Source: Saccharopolyspora phatthalungensis (GTDB taxonomy: Bacteria > Actinomycetota > Actinomycetes > Mycobacteriales > Pseudonocardiaceae). Taken from it: a stretch of DNA of 64,000 nt. Location: contig NZ_JACHIW010000001.1 in the NCBI RefSeq assembly GCF_014203395.1, positions 2,418,001 to 2,482,000 on the forward strand. Direction: 5' to 3'. Of the stretch, positions 43,973-53,187 are shown one piece after another. Within the stretch, counting starts at the first letter, position 1. Every line of letters starts with the position of its first letter. A model generated the notes under the pieces. The model made no database searches, was not told the DNA's origin, and worked only from the letters and a program-made list of their open reading frames with translations. The position numbers were made by a program, and so were the translations under genes.

Positions 43973-44760
43973 GCGCGCCATCCCAGCCGCGATTTCCGGG
44001 CGCGGGTGGGCTGCGTGAGACCGGTCGGCTTTTCGCCCTGGCGCTGGACGTGGCGCGGGCGATGCCCAGCCGACCGTTCCAGATCCGCGAGTTCATCCAG
44101 CAGTGCTGGTTCATCGCGAGCGTGACGATCCTGCCGACCGCGCTGGTGTCCATCCCGTTCGGCGCGGTGATCGCGCTCCAGCTCGGCTCGCTGACCAGGC
44201 AGATCGGCGCACAGTCGTTCACCGGCGCGGCGAGCGTGCTGGCGATCATCCAGCAGGCCAGCCCGATCGTGACCGCGCTGCTGATCGCCGGGGCCGGTGG
44301 TTCGGCGATCTGCGCCGACCTGGGTTCCCGCAAGATCCGGGACGAAATCGACGCCATGGAGGTGCTGGGCGTCTCGCCGATCCAGCGGCTCGTGGTGCCG
44401 CGCGTGCTGGCCGCGATGCTGGTGGCGCTGTTGCTTAACGGCATGGTCAGCGTGGTCGGCGTGCTGGGCGGCTACACGTTCAACGTGATCATGCAGGGCG
44501 GCACGCCGGGCGCGTACATGGCGAGCTTCAACGCGCTGGCGCAGCTGTCGGACCTCTGGATCGGCGAACTCAAGGCGGTGATCTTCGGATTCCTGGCCGG
44601 GGTGGTGGCGGCCTACCGGGGCCTGCGCCCGCCGCCCGGCCCGAAGGGCGTCGGAGACGCCGTGAACCAGTCGGTGGCGATCACCTTCCTGCTGCTGTTC
44701 GCGGTGAACTTCGTGCTGACCACGCTCTACCTGCAACTCGTGCCACCAAAGGGAATGTGA
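43969..44760 (+). CDS. yrbEA: YrbE/MlaE-family permease, first copy
   Basis: A 263-residue integral membrane permease of the MlaE family with about five helices. Conserved segments include SIPFGAVIALQLGSL, AGAGGSAICADLGSRKIRDEIDAMEVLG and the later FLAGVVAAYRG. GTG 43969 overlaps the ATPase stop. Together with the second YrbE it forms the membrane channel of the Mce importer. Confidence 0.92.
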   Translation: MSAPSQPRFPGAGGLRETGRLFALALDVARAMPSRPFQIREFIQQCWFIASVTILPTALVSIPFGAVIALQLGSLTRQIGAQSFTGAASVLAIIQQASPIVTALLIAGAGGSAICADLGSRKIRDEIDAMEVLGVSPIQRLVVPRVLAAMLVALLLNGMVSVVGVLGGYTFNVIMQGGTPGAYMASFNALAQLSDLWIGELKAVIFGFLAGVVAAYRGLRPPPGPKGVGDAVNQSVAITFLLLFAVNFVLTTLYLQLVPPKGM

Positions 44761-44850
44761 CATGCCTGAAAGCCCGTTTCCAGACCCGTTTTGCGTGGCG
44801 GCGCGGGCAAGCGGCTTCGCCGCCGCGAAGATCAGAACGGCGGACGTGGC

Positions 44851-45690
44851 ATGGTGACGATCTCGCGGCGTGCGAAGCGCGCGGCTCGGCGGCCGCTGGA
44901 GATGCTGGACGACCTGGGCGACCAGATGTCGTTCTACCTCCGGTCGCTGGCCTGGATCCCGCGGGCGATCACCCGCTACGCCAAGGAAACGCTGCGGCTG
45001 CTCGCCGAGGTCAGCTTCGGCAGCGGTGCGCTGGCGGTGATCGGCGGCACGGTCGGCGTGATGATCGGCCTGACACTTTTCACCGGCACGGTGGTCGGCC
45101 TGCAGGGCTTCGCCGCGCTGGACCAGCTCGGGACCTCGGCATTCGCCGGTTTCGTCTCGGCGTACTTCAACACCCGAGAGATCGCGCCGCTGGTGGCCGG
45201 GTTGGCGCTGTCGGCCACGGTGGGGTCCGGCTTCACCGCGCAGTTGGGGGCGATGCGGATCTCCGACGAGATCGACGCCCTGGAAGTGATGGGCGTGCCG
45301 AGCCTGCCGTACCTGGTGACCACCCGAGTGATCGCCGGGTTCATCGCGGTGATCCCGCTGTATGTGCTGGGGCTGCTGACGTCATACATCGCCGCCCGCG
45401 CGGTCACGATCTACCTCTACGGCCAGTCCGCCGGTACCTACGACCACTACTTCAACCTGTTCCTGCCGCCCGAGGACGTGCTGTGGTCCTTTGGGAAGGT
45501 GCTGGTCTTCAGCGTGGTGGTGATCATGACGCACTGCTACTACGGCTATCGCGCCAGCGGCGGCCCGGCCGGGGTCGGGATCGCGGTGGGCCGCGCGGTG
45601 CGCACCGCGATCGTGACCACCGCGCTGCTGGACTTCTTTCTCAGCCTCGCTATCTGGGGCACCACGACGACGGTTCGGATCACGGGATGA
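44851..45690 (+). CDS. yrbEB: YrbE/MlaE-family permease, second copy
   Basis: A 279-residue partner permease. The family core ATVGSGFTAQLGAMRISDEIDALEVMG and GYRASGGPAGVGIAVGRAVR are present. ATG 44851 (or GTG 44854) gives the normal N-terminus; a TTG-initiated longer frame from 44791 is less likely. There is a 90-base gap after yrbEA. The stop codon overlaps the ATG of a small repeat-encoded frame at 45687. Confidence 0.92.
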   Translation: MVTISRRAKRAARRPLEMLDDLGDQMSFYLRSLAWIPRAITRYAKETLRLLAEVSFGSGALAVIGGTVGVMIGLTLFTGTVVGLQGFAALDQLGTSAFAGFVSAYFNTREIAPLVAGLALSATVGSGFTAQLGAMRISDEIDALEVMGVPSLPYLVTTRVIAGFIAVIPLYVLGLLTSYIAARAVTIYLYGQSAGTYDHYFNLFLPPEDVLWSFGKVLVFSVVVIMTHCYYGYRASGGPAGVGIAVGRAVRTAIVTTALLDFFLSLAIWGTTTTVRITG

Positions 45691-45800
45691 GCACCCGAGG
45701 CGCGTTGACCAGGATCTTGTGGGACGCCCGCACGGGAGTTTTGCGGGACGCCCGCACCGGAGTCTTGCGGGGCGCCCGCACCCGGGCGCGGGTTTCATGA
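45687..45800 (+). CDS. Possible micropeptide with eight-residue tandem repeat
   Basis: An ATG overlaps the yrbEB stop (ATGA) and opens a 37-codon frame up to TGA 45798-45800. Codons 10-33 consist of three units, ILWDARTG, VLRDARTG and VLRGARTR, encoded by a 24-base tandem repeat (45714-45785). The product would be strongly basic. Overlap of start and stop is the same coupling used between the other mce genes. It may be a genuine small protein, or only a spacer made of slipped repeats; no independent ribosome-binding site is seen. Confidence 0.35.
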   Translation: MSTRGALTRILWDARTGVLRDARTGVLRGARTRARVS

Positions 45801-45816
45801 GCGGGAGGTATGGAAA

Positions 45817-47160
45817 TTGTCGCTCATGACGCTTCGGGTGGTGCGGCGCCGGGCGCTCGGTCTCGCGCTGCTGCTGTGCATGGTGCTGTTCGTCAGCGTG
45901 ACCGTGGCGATCTATCAGAAGGCCTTCGCGTCCAGTGTGGACGTGGTGCTGAAAGCGCCGTCGACCGGCAACCAGCTGCTGCCGGAGTCGGACGTGAAGG
46001 TGCGCGGCATGGTCGTCGGCCGGGTGGTGCGCGTGACGTCCACAGGGGACGGTGCCGAGCTGCGGCTGGCGCTGGACCCGGACCAGGCGGCGGAGTTGCC
46101 GTCGAACGTGTCGGCGCGACTGCTGCCGAGGACATTGTTCGGCGAGCGGTACGTGTCGCTGGAACTTCCGGAGCTGCCCTCGACCAGGTCGCTGGCCTCC
46201 GGTGACGTGATCGAGCAGGACCGCACCCGCGCGGGCATCGAACTGGAGCAGGTGCTGTCCGACACGATGCCGGTGCTGCAGGCGGTGCACCCCGACGATC
46301 TGGCGGTGACGCTGAACGCGCTGGACCAGGCGCTGTCCGGGCGCGGCAAGCCGCTGGGCGAGACCTTGTCGCGGCTGAACACCTATCTCGACGGGCTCAA
46401 CCCGTCCGTCCCGGACCTGCGGAAGAACCTGCGGGAACTGGTCGGTGTCGCGGAGACCTACGAACAGGCCGCCCCGGATGTGCTGGAGGCGCTGGACAAT
46501 TTCAGCACCACGGCCCGGACCCTGGTGGCACAGCGGGAGAACCTGACCGCGCTGACCGGGCAGCTGACCACCACCTCCGGGGACCTGACCACGTTCCTGC
46601 GGGACAACCGGCAGAACATCATCCGGCTCGGCCAGACGCAGCGGCCGACGCTGGACGTGCTGGCAAAGTACGCCCCCGAGTACCCGTGCTTCCTGCGGCA
46701 GATGGCCGAATTCGCGCCGCGGATCCGGCAAGCGTTCGGCGACGGTTCGGCGGAACCGGGGCTGCACATCACCCTGGAGGTCACCGCGCATCGCGGCAAG
46801 TACATCCCGAACCAGGACGAGCCGGAGTACGCCGACAAGCGCGGACCGCGCTGCTACCACCCCGCGCAGCTGCCGGACCCGGTGCCGGAGTACCCGGCGG
46901 ACGGGCCGTTCAAGGACGGCTCGGTCCCGCCGCCCGCGTCCCGGCCTTCCGGCGGCCTGAACCCGCCGCCAACGGGGCAGGCCAACCGGCCGGCGAGCAC
47001 CTCGCCGCAGTCCACGACGTGGGTGAACTCCCCGGCGGAGCGGGACATGGTGGCGACGCTGCTGGCGCCCGCGCTGGGACGGGACGCGAGTGACGTGCCG
47101 GACTGGGGATCGCTGCTGGTCGGGCCCGTGCTGCGCGGAGCGGAGGTGAGCTACCGATGA
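45817..47160 (+). CDS. mceA: MceA subunit of lipid importer (TTG start)
   Basis: A 447-residue protein with an N-terminal membrane anchor (residues about 10-32), the MlaD/MCE domain (VDVVLKAPSTGNQLLPESDVKVRGMVVGRV, key DVKVRGMVVG), a long helical region and a proline-rich tail after RGPRCYHPAQLP, which is typical of MceA. TTG 45817 is the start: GGGAGGT (45803-45809) lies seven bases before it, while ATG 45826 would be too distant. The six Mce proteins form a hexameric tube that carries lipids across the envelope. Confidence 0.92.
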   Translation: MSLMTLRVVRRRALGLALLLCMVLFVSVTVAIYQKAFASSVDVVLKAPSTGNQLLPESDVKVRGMVVGRVVRVTSTGDGAELRLALDPDQAAELPSNVSARLLPRTLFGERYVSLELPELPSTRSLASGDVIEQDRTRAGIELEQVLSDTMPVLQAVHPDDLAVTLNALDQALSGRGKPLGETLSRLNTYLDGLNPSVPDLRKNLRELVGVAETYEQAAPDVLEALDNFSTTARTLVAQRENLTALTGQLTTTSGDLTTFLRDNRQNIIRLGQTQRPTLDVLAKYAPEYPCFLRQMAEFAPRIRQAFGDGSAEPGLHITLEVTAHRGKYIPNQDEPEYADKRGPRCYHPAQLPDPVPEYPADGPFKDGSVPPPASRPSGGLNPPPTGQANRPASTSPQSTTWVNSPAERDMVATLLAPALGRDASDVPDWGSLLVGPVLRGAEVSYR

Positions 47161-48182
47161 ACGGCCGCGGCATCACCGGTCCGCTGGTGAAGTTCCTGAT
47201 CTTCGTGCTGGTCACCGTGCTGGCCACCGGATTGCTGGTGCTCACCATCGCCAACCAAGACCTGCGCCCGGCGCAGTCCTACACGGCGCGGTTCACCGAC
47301 GTCACCAACCTCAACGAGGGCGACGAGGTGCGCATCTCCGGGGTGAAGGTCGGCGAAGTGGAGAGCATCAAGGTGGTCGACCGTCGGATCGCCGAGGTGC
47401 GGTTCAACGTCGCCGACCGGCGGCTGCCGAGCTCGGTGACGGCAACCATCAAGTACCGCAACCTGGTTGGCCAGCGCTACATCGCGTTGGAGCAGGGCGC
47501 GGGCAATTCCGGCGGTTTCCTGCCCGTCGGCGGCCAGATCCCGTTGGAGCGCACCAAACCGGCACTGGACCTCACGGTGCTGCTCGGCGGGTTCAAGCCG
47601 CTGTTCCAGGCGCTTTCGCCGGCGGACGTGAACAAGCTGTCCTACGAGATCATCCAGGTATTGCAGGGCGAGGGCGGCACCGTGGAGAGCCTGCTGGCCC
47701 ACACCGCCTCGCTGACCGCCACGATCGCCTCCCGCGACCAGGTGATCGGGCAGGTCATCGACAACCTCAACGGGGTGCTGGACACCGTCAACGCCCGCGA
47801 CCAGCAGCTGTCGGAGTTGATCGGCCAGCTGCGGCAGGTCGTGTCCGGGCTCGCCGCCGACCGGAACTCGATCGGCGCGGCGATTACGGCGATGGACGGG
47901 CTGACCAACAGCACGGCCGGGCTGCTGACCGAGGCGCGGCCGGGCCTGCAACAGGACATCGCCGGACTTGGCGCGTTGTCACAGAACCTCAACGACCACG
48001 AAGCGATCACCGAACAGGTGCTGCGGAACATGCCGGGCAAGCTTGAGACGATCGGCCGGACCGCCAGCCACGGCTCGTGGTTCAACTTCTACATGTGCCA
48101 GGCGAGCGGCACGGTCGGCGTCGGTGATCTCCGGCTGCCGGTGCCGCTGGCACCCGTGACCCAGCCGAGGTGCCAGCGATGA
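47157..48182 (+). CDS. mceB: MceB subunit of lipid importer
   Basis: A 341-residue Mce protein with an N-terminal hydrophobic anchor (GPLVKFLIFVLVTVLATGLL) and an MCE domain (FTDVTNLNEGDEVRISGVKVG). The remainder is helical and ends in a cysteine-containing segment (FYMCQASG...PRCQR). Four-base overlaps on both sides couple it to mceA and mceC. Confidence 0.92.
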   Translation: MNGRGITGPLVKFLIFVLVTVLATGLLVLTIANQDLRPAQSYTARFTDVTNLNEGDEVRISGVKVGEVESIKVVDRRIAEVRFNVADRRLPSSVTATIKYRNLVGQRYIALEQGAGNSGGFLPVGGQIPLERTKPALDLTVLLGGFKPLFQALSPADVNKLSYEIIQVLQGEGGTVESLLAHTASLTATIASRDQVIGQVIDNLNGVLDTVNARDQQLSELIGQLRQVVSGLAADRNSIGAAITAMDGLTNSTAGLLTEARPGLQQDIAGLGALSQNLNDHEAITEQVLRNMPGKLETIGRTASHGSWFNFYMCQASGTVGVGDLRLPVPLAPVTQPRCQR

Positions 48183-49159
48183 CCGCATTCTCCCGGCGCG
48201 ACCCGCTCAAGATCGGCATCGCCGGCCTGCTGGTGCTGGTGCTGCTCTTCCTGCTCGCGCTGAACTTCGAGCGGCTGCCGTTGGTCGGCGACACCACCTA
48301 CACCGCGCAGTTCACCGAGGCCGCCGGGTTGCGTCCGGACAACGAGGTGCGCATCGCCGGGGTGAAGGTCGGCACCGTCTCCGACGTCGAGATCGAGCGC
48401 GATCACGTGCTGGTCAGCTTCCGGGTCGGCGACGCATGGCTGGGCGACCACACCACCGCCGCGATCCGGATCAAGACGCTGCTCGGGCAGAAATACCTGG
48501 CGTTGGATCCGCAGGGCGGCAAGGAACTCTCGCCGTCTGAGCCGATTCCGCTGCAACGCACCATGTCGCCCTACGACGTCATCAACGCGTTCAGCGATCT
48601 TTCGACCACAGTGGACAAGATCGACACCAGGCAGCTAGCGCAGAGCTTCCGCACGCTGTCCGACACGTTCTCGGGCACGCCCGGCGAGGTCAGCGGCGCC
48701 CTCAACGGGCTGTCCCGGCTGTCGGAAACGATCTCCTCGCGGGACGAGCAGCTGGAGCACCTGCTGAAAAACACCGCGCAGGTGTCGAAGACGGTCGCCG
48801 ACCGCGACGCCGACTTCGAGAAGCTGCTAGCCGATGGCAACCTGCTGCTGGAGGAGATCCGGGCGCGGCGGGATTCGATCAGTGGGCTGCTGGTGGGCAC
48901 CCGCAAGTTGTCCGCGCAGCTGACCGCGCTGGTCGACGACAACGCCGCACAGATCGGCCCGACCCTGCGACAGCTGGACCGGGTCACCAAGATGTTGCAG
49001 CGCAACCAGGACAACTTGAACCGAAGCCTGGCGATGTTCGCGCCCTTCACCAGGTTGTTCTCCAACGTGTTGGGCAACGGGCGGTGGTTCGACACCTACA
49101 TCTGCGGCCTGCTGCCGCCCGCTGTCGGTCCGATCAACCAGAAGGGCTGCCAGCCATGA
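48179..49159 (+). CDS. mceC: MceC subunit of lipid importer
   Basis: A 326-residue Mce protein. Anchor helix IGIAGLLVLVLLFLLAL, MCE domain with AAGLRPDNEVRIAGVKVGTV, a long helical stretch, and a cysteine-bearing C-terminus (TYICGLLPP...KGCQP) are visible. ATG 48179 is inside the end of mceB. Confidence 0.92.
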   Translation: MTAFSRRDPLKIGIAGLLVLVLLFLLALNFERLPLVGDTTYTAQFTEAAGLRPDNEVRIAGVKVGTVSDVEIERDHVLVSFRVGDAWLGDHTTAAIRIKTLLGQKYLALDPQGGKELSPSEPIPLQRTMSPYDVINAFSDLSTTVDKIDTRQLAQSFRTLSDTFSGTPGEVSGALNGLSRLSETISSRDEQLEHLLKNTAQVSKTVADRDADFEKLLADGNLLLEEIRARRDSISGLLVGTRKLSAQLTALVDDNAAQIGPTLRQLDRVTKMLQRNQDNLNRSLAMFAPFTRLFSNVLGNGRWFDTYICGLLPPAVGPINQKGCQP

Positions 49160-50334
49160 CCAGCGCGTGCCTTTCGCTGACCAGGGCACTGTCGATCGCA
49201 GTGGTGGTCGTGCTCGCCGCGACCCTCGGGGTGTGGTGGGTGTTCTTCGGCTCCGCCGAGCGGACGTTCACCGCGTACTTCAACGCCGCGGTGGGCATTT
49301 ATCCCGGTGGCGATGTGCGGATCCTCGGGGTGCCGGTGGGCACCATCGACGAGGTCGTGCCGCAGGGCCGATTGGTCCGCGTCGTGATGAGCGTGGACCG
49401 CGACGTGGCAGTACCCGCCGATGCGGGCGCGGTGGCGGTCGCGCCGAGCGTGGTCAGCGACCGGTACGTGCAGCTCACCCCGGTCTATCGGGACGGGCCA
49501 CAGCTGGCCGACGGCGCGGTGATCCCGAAGGAGCGCACCGCGACACCGGTCGAGCTGGACCAGATCTACCGCAGCCTCAACGACCTCACCACCGCGCTCG
49601 GGCCGGGCGGCGCCAACGCCGACGGCGCGCTGACCGAACTGCTCAACACCGGGGCGGCGAACCTCCACGGCAACGGGCAGGCGCTGTCGGAGACCATCCG
49701 CAACCTCGGCGAGGCCGGGACCACGTTGTCCGGCAACAGCGATCAGCTGTTCGCCACCGTCGACAACCTGCAGCGGTTCACCTCGATGCTGGCCGCCAAC
49801 GATGATCAGGTGCGCCGGTTCAACACCCAGATGCAGCAGGTCAGCTCGTTTTTGGCCGGCGAGCGCGAGGACATGAGCGCCGCGCTGGCGGAGCTGGCCG
49901 TGGCACTGGGCAAGGTGGAGGCGTTCGTGCGGGACAACCGGGAACTGCTCAAGTCCAATGTGGACCAGCTGAACTCGGTGGCGAACGTGCTGGTGGAGCA
50001 GAAGGCGGCGCTCAGCGAGTCGCTGAACAACGCGCCGTTGGCGTTGAGCAACCTCAACAACGCCTACAACGGGGCTTCGGGGACGCTGGACACGCGCGCG
50101 GACATCAACGAGCTCAACCAGCCGCCGCTGGTATCGGTGTGCAAGCTGCTACAGCAGCACGGCCCGGCGGATGTGCCGAAGGAGGTCCGCGACGCCTGCG
50201 CGTCGTTGCAGCCGATCCTCGACGGTGTGGTGAAACCGCCGACCCCGGCGGAAACCCTCAACGCCGTGCAGAACGGCAAACTCCCCCCGCTGCCGCTCCC
50301 GCTGTCCACCCAATCCGCGGGAGGTGCTCGGTGA
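49156..50334 (+). CDS. mceD: MceD subunit of lipid importer
   Basis: A 392-residue Mce protein with anchor helix (ALSIAVVVVLAATLGVWWVF), MCE domain (FNAAVGIYPGGDVRILGVPVGTI, key part GGDVRILGVPVG) and extended helical part (residues about 170-330). Four-base overlaps with mceC and mceE. Confidence 0.92.
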   Translation: MTSACLSLTRALSIAVVVVLAATLGVWWVFFGSAERTFTAYFNAAVGIYPGGDVRILGVPVGTIDEVVPQGRLVRVVMSVDRDVAVPADAGAVAVAPSVVSDRYVQLTPVYRDGPQLADGAVIPKERTATPVELDQIYRSLNDLTTALGPGGANADGALTELLNTGAANLHGNGQALSETIRNLGEAGTTLSGNSDQLFATVDNLQRFTSMLAANDDQVRRFNTQMQQVSSFLAGEREDMSAALAELAVALGKVEAFVRDNRELLKSNVDQLNSVANVLVEQKAALSESLNNAPLALSNLNNAYNGASGTLDTRADINELNQPPLVSVCKLLQQHGPADVPKEVRDACASLQPILDGVVKPPTPAETLNAVQNGKLPPLPLPLSTQSAGGAR

Positions 50335-51518
50335 AGGGATTGTTTCCAGGCTCGCTTTGCGCAGCGGTGCGGGCCGGGGCTGCGGTGGTCGTGGCCCTGC
50401 TGGTGCTCGGCGGGTGTAGCTCTCGCGGGGTTTACGACCTGCCGCTGCCCGGGGGTGCGGATGTCGGGAGCCACCCATACAAGGTGCGGGTTCGCTTCGC
50501 CGACGTGCTGGACCTGGTGCCCAACGCCGGGGTCCGGGTCAACGACGTGCCGGTCGGCCGGGTGTCGAGCATCGACCTCGCCCCCGACTCCTGGCAGGCG
50601 CAGGTGACCGTGGAGGTCAACGGCGACGTCAAGCTCCCGGCCAACGCGACGGCCCGGTTGCGGCAGTCCAGCCTGCTCGGCGAGAAGTACGTCGAGCTCG
50701 CCGCACCGCCGGCCGGGCGCCCCCCGGTCGGCCGACTGGCCGATGGCGACCTGATCGGCATCGAGCGCACCGGGCGCAACCCCGAGGTGGAAGAGGTGCT
50801 CGGGGCGCTGTCGCTGCTGCTCAACGGGGGTGGCGTCGCGCAGCTGCAGAACATCACCAAGGAACTCAACGCCGCGCTGGAAGGGCGTGAGTCCGACGTC
50901 CGCGGCCTGCTGTCCAACCTGGACGAACTGGTTGCCGGGCTGGACGCCCAGCGCGACGACATCACCCGCGCCCTGGACAGCATCAACCGGCTCAGCGCCC
51001 GGCTCAACGATCAGCGCGGCAGCATCGACACTGCGCTGCGCGACCTGGAACCGGGCCTGCGGGTGCTCAACGAGCAGCGCACCCAGCTGGTCACCATGCT
51101 GCAGTCGCTCGACAAGCTCTCCGGCGTGGCGACCGACGTGGTCAACCACTCCCGGGACGACCTGGTGCACGACCTCAACCAGCTCGCACCGGTGCTGCAT
51201 CAACTCGCCGCGGCGGGCGAGAGCCTGCCGAAGTCGCTGGAGGTGCTGGTCTCGTTCCCGTTCCCGGACAATGCGGTGGACGGCATCGGCAACAGCGACT
51301 ACACGAACCTCTATGCGAACGTGGACCTGGATCTCACCCACGTGCTGGATAACCTTGGCCGCAGCCGACAGCCGCTGCTGCCGTCGCCGAGCGTGCCGAA
51401 CTCGATCCCACTGCCGTTGTCCCCGCCGGTGCAGCCCCCGCAACCGCCGGCCGAACCGGACCGGGAGCAGAACCCGGGCGGCGGTCTGCTGGGCTCGTTG
51501 CTGGGAGGTGGCCGCTGA
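50331..51518 (+). CDS. mceE: MceE lipoprotein subunit of lipid importer
   Basis: A 395-residue Mce protein starting at GTG 50331. It has a lipoprotein signal peptide with lipobox LGGC followed by SSRGVYDL, which is the hallmark of the MceE position. The MCE domain holds NAGVRVNDVPVGRVSSI. The C-terminus is proline-rich. The stop shares its last base with the mceF ATG. Confidence 0.92.
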   Translation: MKGLFPGSLCAAVRAGAAVVVALLVLGGCSSRGVYDLPLPGGADVGSHPYKVRVRFADVLDLVPNAGVRVNDVPVGRVSSIDLAPDSWQAQVTVEVNGDVKLPANATARLRQSSLLGEKYVELAAPPAGRPPVGRLADGDLIGIERTGRNPEVEEVLGALSLLLNGGGVAQLQNITKELNAALEGRESDVRGLLSNLDELVAGLDAQRDDITRALDSINRLSARLNDQRGSIDTALRDLEPGLRVLNEQRTQLVTMLQSLDKLSGVATDVVNHSRDDLVHDLNQLAPVLHQLAAAGESLPKSLEVLVSFPFPDNAVDGIGNSDYTNLYANVDLDLTHVLDNLGRSRQPLLPSPSVPNSIPLPLSPPVQPPQPPAEPDREQNPGGGLLGSLLGGGR

Positions 51519-52621
51519 TGCTCACTCGTCGAGTTCGCCTGCAGATCATCGCGTTCGTCACGATCGCCCTAGTGGGCGTGAGCTACGCCGGAGCCCGCTA
51601 CGCGGGACTTGACCGGCTGTTCGGCCCGCGCGGCTACGTGGTGACGCTGCAACTAGCCGACACCGGCGGCGTTTTCGACAACGCCGAGGTCACCTACCGC
51701 GGCGTGCCGGTGGGCCGGGTCGGCACCATCCGGTTGACCGGCGGCGGGGTCGAGGTGCCGCTGGACATCGAATCCAGCGCGCCGCGAATCCCCACCGACG
51801 TGCAAGCCGTGGTGGCCAACCGGTCGGCGGTCGGCGAGCAGTACGTCGACCTGCGGCCCAAGCGCGACGACGGACCGTTCTTGCAGGACGGCTCGGTGAT
51901 CGCGCAGGAGTCCGCGACCACGCCGCTGCCGGTGGAGAACCTGATGATGAACCTCGACTCGTTCGCCAACTCGGTGCCCGAAGACTCGCTGCGCACCGTC
52001 GTCGGCGAACTGGGCACCGCGTTCCGCGACAACGGCGGCCATCTGCAAACCATCCTGGACACCAGCCGCGAGTTCACCGCCGCCGCGCAGGAGCACCTGC
52101 CGCAGACGGTGCGGCTGCTCGAAGACGGCAAAACCGTACTGGCCACCCAAAACGAGCAGGGTTCGGCGATCAAGTCGTTCGGCAAGGACCTGCGGCTGCT
52201 GTCGGAGTCGCTGGAGCGCTCCGACGGTGATCTGCGAGCCGTGATCGAACGCGCCCCACCGGCCGCGCGGCAGGTCAGCGCGTTCCTGCAAGAGAACCAG
52301 CAGCTCGGTCCGCTGCTGGCGAACCTGACCACCACATCGCGAATCCTGGCGACCCGTACCGACGGGTTGGAGCTGATCATGACGCTGTACCCGTCCGTCG
52401 TCACCGCCGGCCACTCCGTGGTGCCCGGCGACGGCACGGCGCACTTCGGCCTGGTGCTCAACGTCTTCGACCCGCTGCCCTGCACCAAGGGCTACGAGCA
52501 GACCGAGCGCCGCAACGGAACCGACTTCAGGCAGGTGCCGCTGAACACCGACGCGCGCTGCCTGGAACCCCGGGGCAGCGACACGTCGGTGCGCGGCGCG
52601 CAAAATGCCCCGGGACAGTAG
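51518..52621 (+). CDS. mceF: MceF subunit of lipid importer
   Basis: A 367-residue Mce protein and the last of the six. The anchor helix is LQIIAFVTIALVGVSYAGARY and the MCE domain contains NAEVTYRGVPVGRVGTI. It ends without the membrane-distal tail of MceA. The Mce-associated gene follows after 13 bases. Confidence 0.92.
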   Translation: MLTRRVRLQIIAFVTIALVGVSYAGARYAGLDRLFGPRGYVVTLQLADTGGVFDNAEVTYRGVPVGRVGTIRLTGGGVEVPLDIESSAPRIPTDVQAVVANRSAVGEQYVDLRPKRDDGPFLQDGSVIAQESATTPLPVENLMMNLDSFANSVPEDSLRTVVGELGTAFRDNGGHLQTILDTSREFTAAAQEHLPQTVRLLEDGKTVLATQNEQGSAIKSFGKDLRLLSESLERSDGDLRAVIERAPPAARQVSAFLQENQQLGPLLANLTTTSRILATRTDGLELIMTLYPSVVTAGHSVVPGDGTAHFGLVLNVFDPLPCTKGYEQTERRNGTDFRQVPLNTDARCLEPRGSDTSVRGAQNAPGQ

Positions 52622-52634
52622 GAAGGAGACGGAC

Positions 52635-53150
52635 ATGCCCACCGAAAACGCTGGGCGGCGGCGCCCGGTAGTGGCCTTGGCGCTGTTCTCGGTGAGCCTG
52701 GTGGCCTGCCTGTTCTTCGGGGTCTCCTGGGCGCTGGCCGCCAATGACTCCTCGGTCGGTCGGGCCGAGGCGCGCGACGCGGCGCTGCGCGACGGGGTGA
52801 GCGCCGTCATCAACTTCAACACGCTGGACTACCGGGACGTGGACCGCGGCCTGCAACGCTGGGAGGACAACTCGACCGGCCCGCTGCGCGACGAGGTCCG
52901 GCAGGGTCGGAAGAACTACGCGACCCAGATCGCCCAGGCCAAGAGCAGCACGGACGCCCGGATCCTCGACGCCGGGATCGTCGAGCTCGACGAGCGCGCC
53001 GGCAAGGCCCAGATGATCGCTGTCGTGCAGGTGACGGTCACCATCGAGGGGCAGCAGCCGGCCAACAAGCAGGACCGCTACCAGGCCGATCTCACTCGCG
53101 AGGGCGAGACGTGGAAGCTCAGCGGACTCGGCACCGTGCCGGTCAGCTGA
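52635..53150 (+). CDS. Mce-associated membrane protein (first)
   Basis: A 171-residue protein with one N-terminal membrane helix (VVALALFSVSLVACLFFGVSWALA) and an extracytoplasmic domain resembling the Mas/VirB8- or NTF2-like fold common in Mce-associated proteins (RDAALRDGVSAVINFNTLDYRDVD, key part VSAVINFNTLDY). ATG 52635 has a strong GGAAGGAG site. Such proteins stabilise Mce complexes. Confidence 0.85.
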   Translation: MPTENAGRRRPVVALALFSVSLVACLFFGVSWALAANDSSVGRAEARDAALRDGVSAVINFNTLDYRDVDRGLQRWEDNSTGPLRDEVRQGRKNYATQIAQAKSSTDARILDAGIVELDERAGKAQMIAVVQVTVTIEGQQPANKQDRYQADLTREGETWKLSGLGTVPVS

Positions 53151-53187
53151 TCGGCGGGACGCGCAAGCAATCCGAGGAGTGGAGCCA

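Noticed and set aside
44757..45686. Extension of the 37-codon micropeptide frame upstream across yrbEB
   Set aside because: The upstream part is only a shadow of the yrbEB permease; only the part after the overlapping ATG at 45687 could be translated by coupling.
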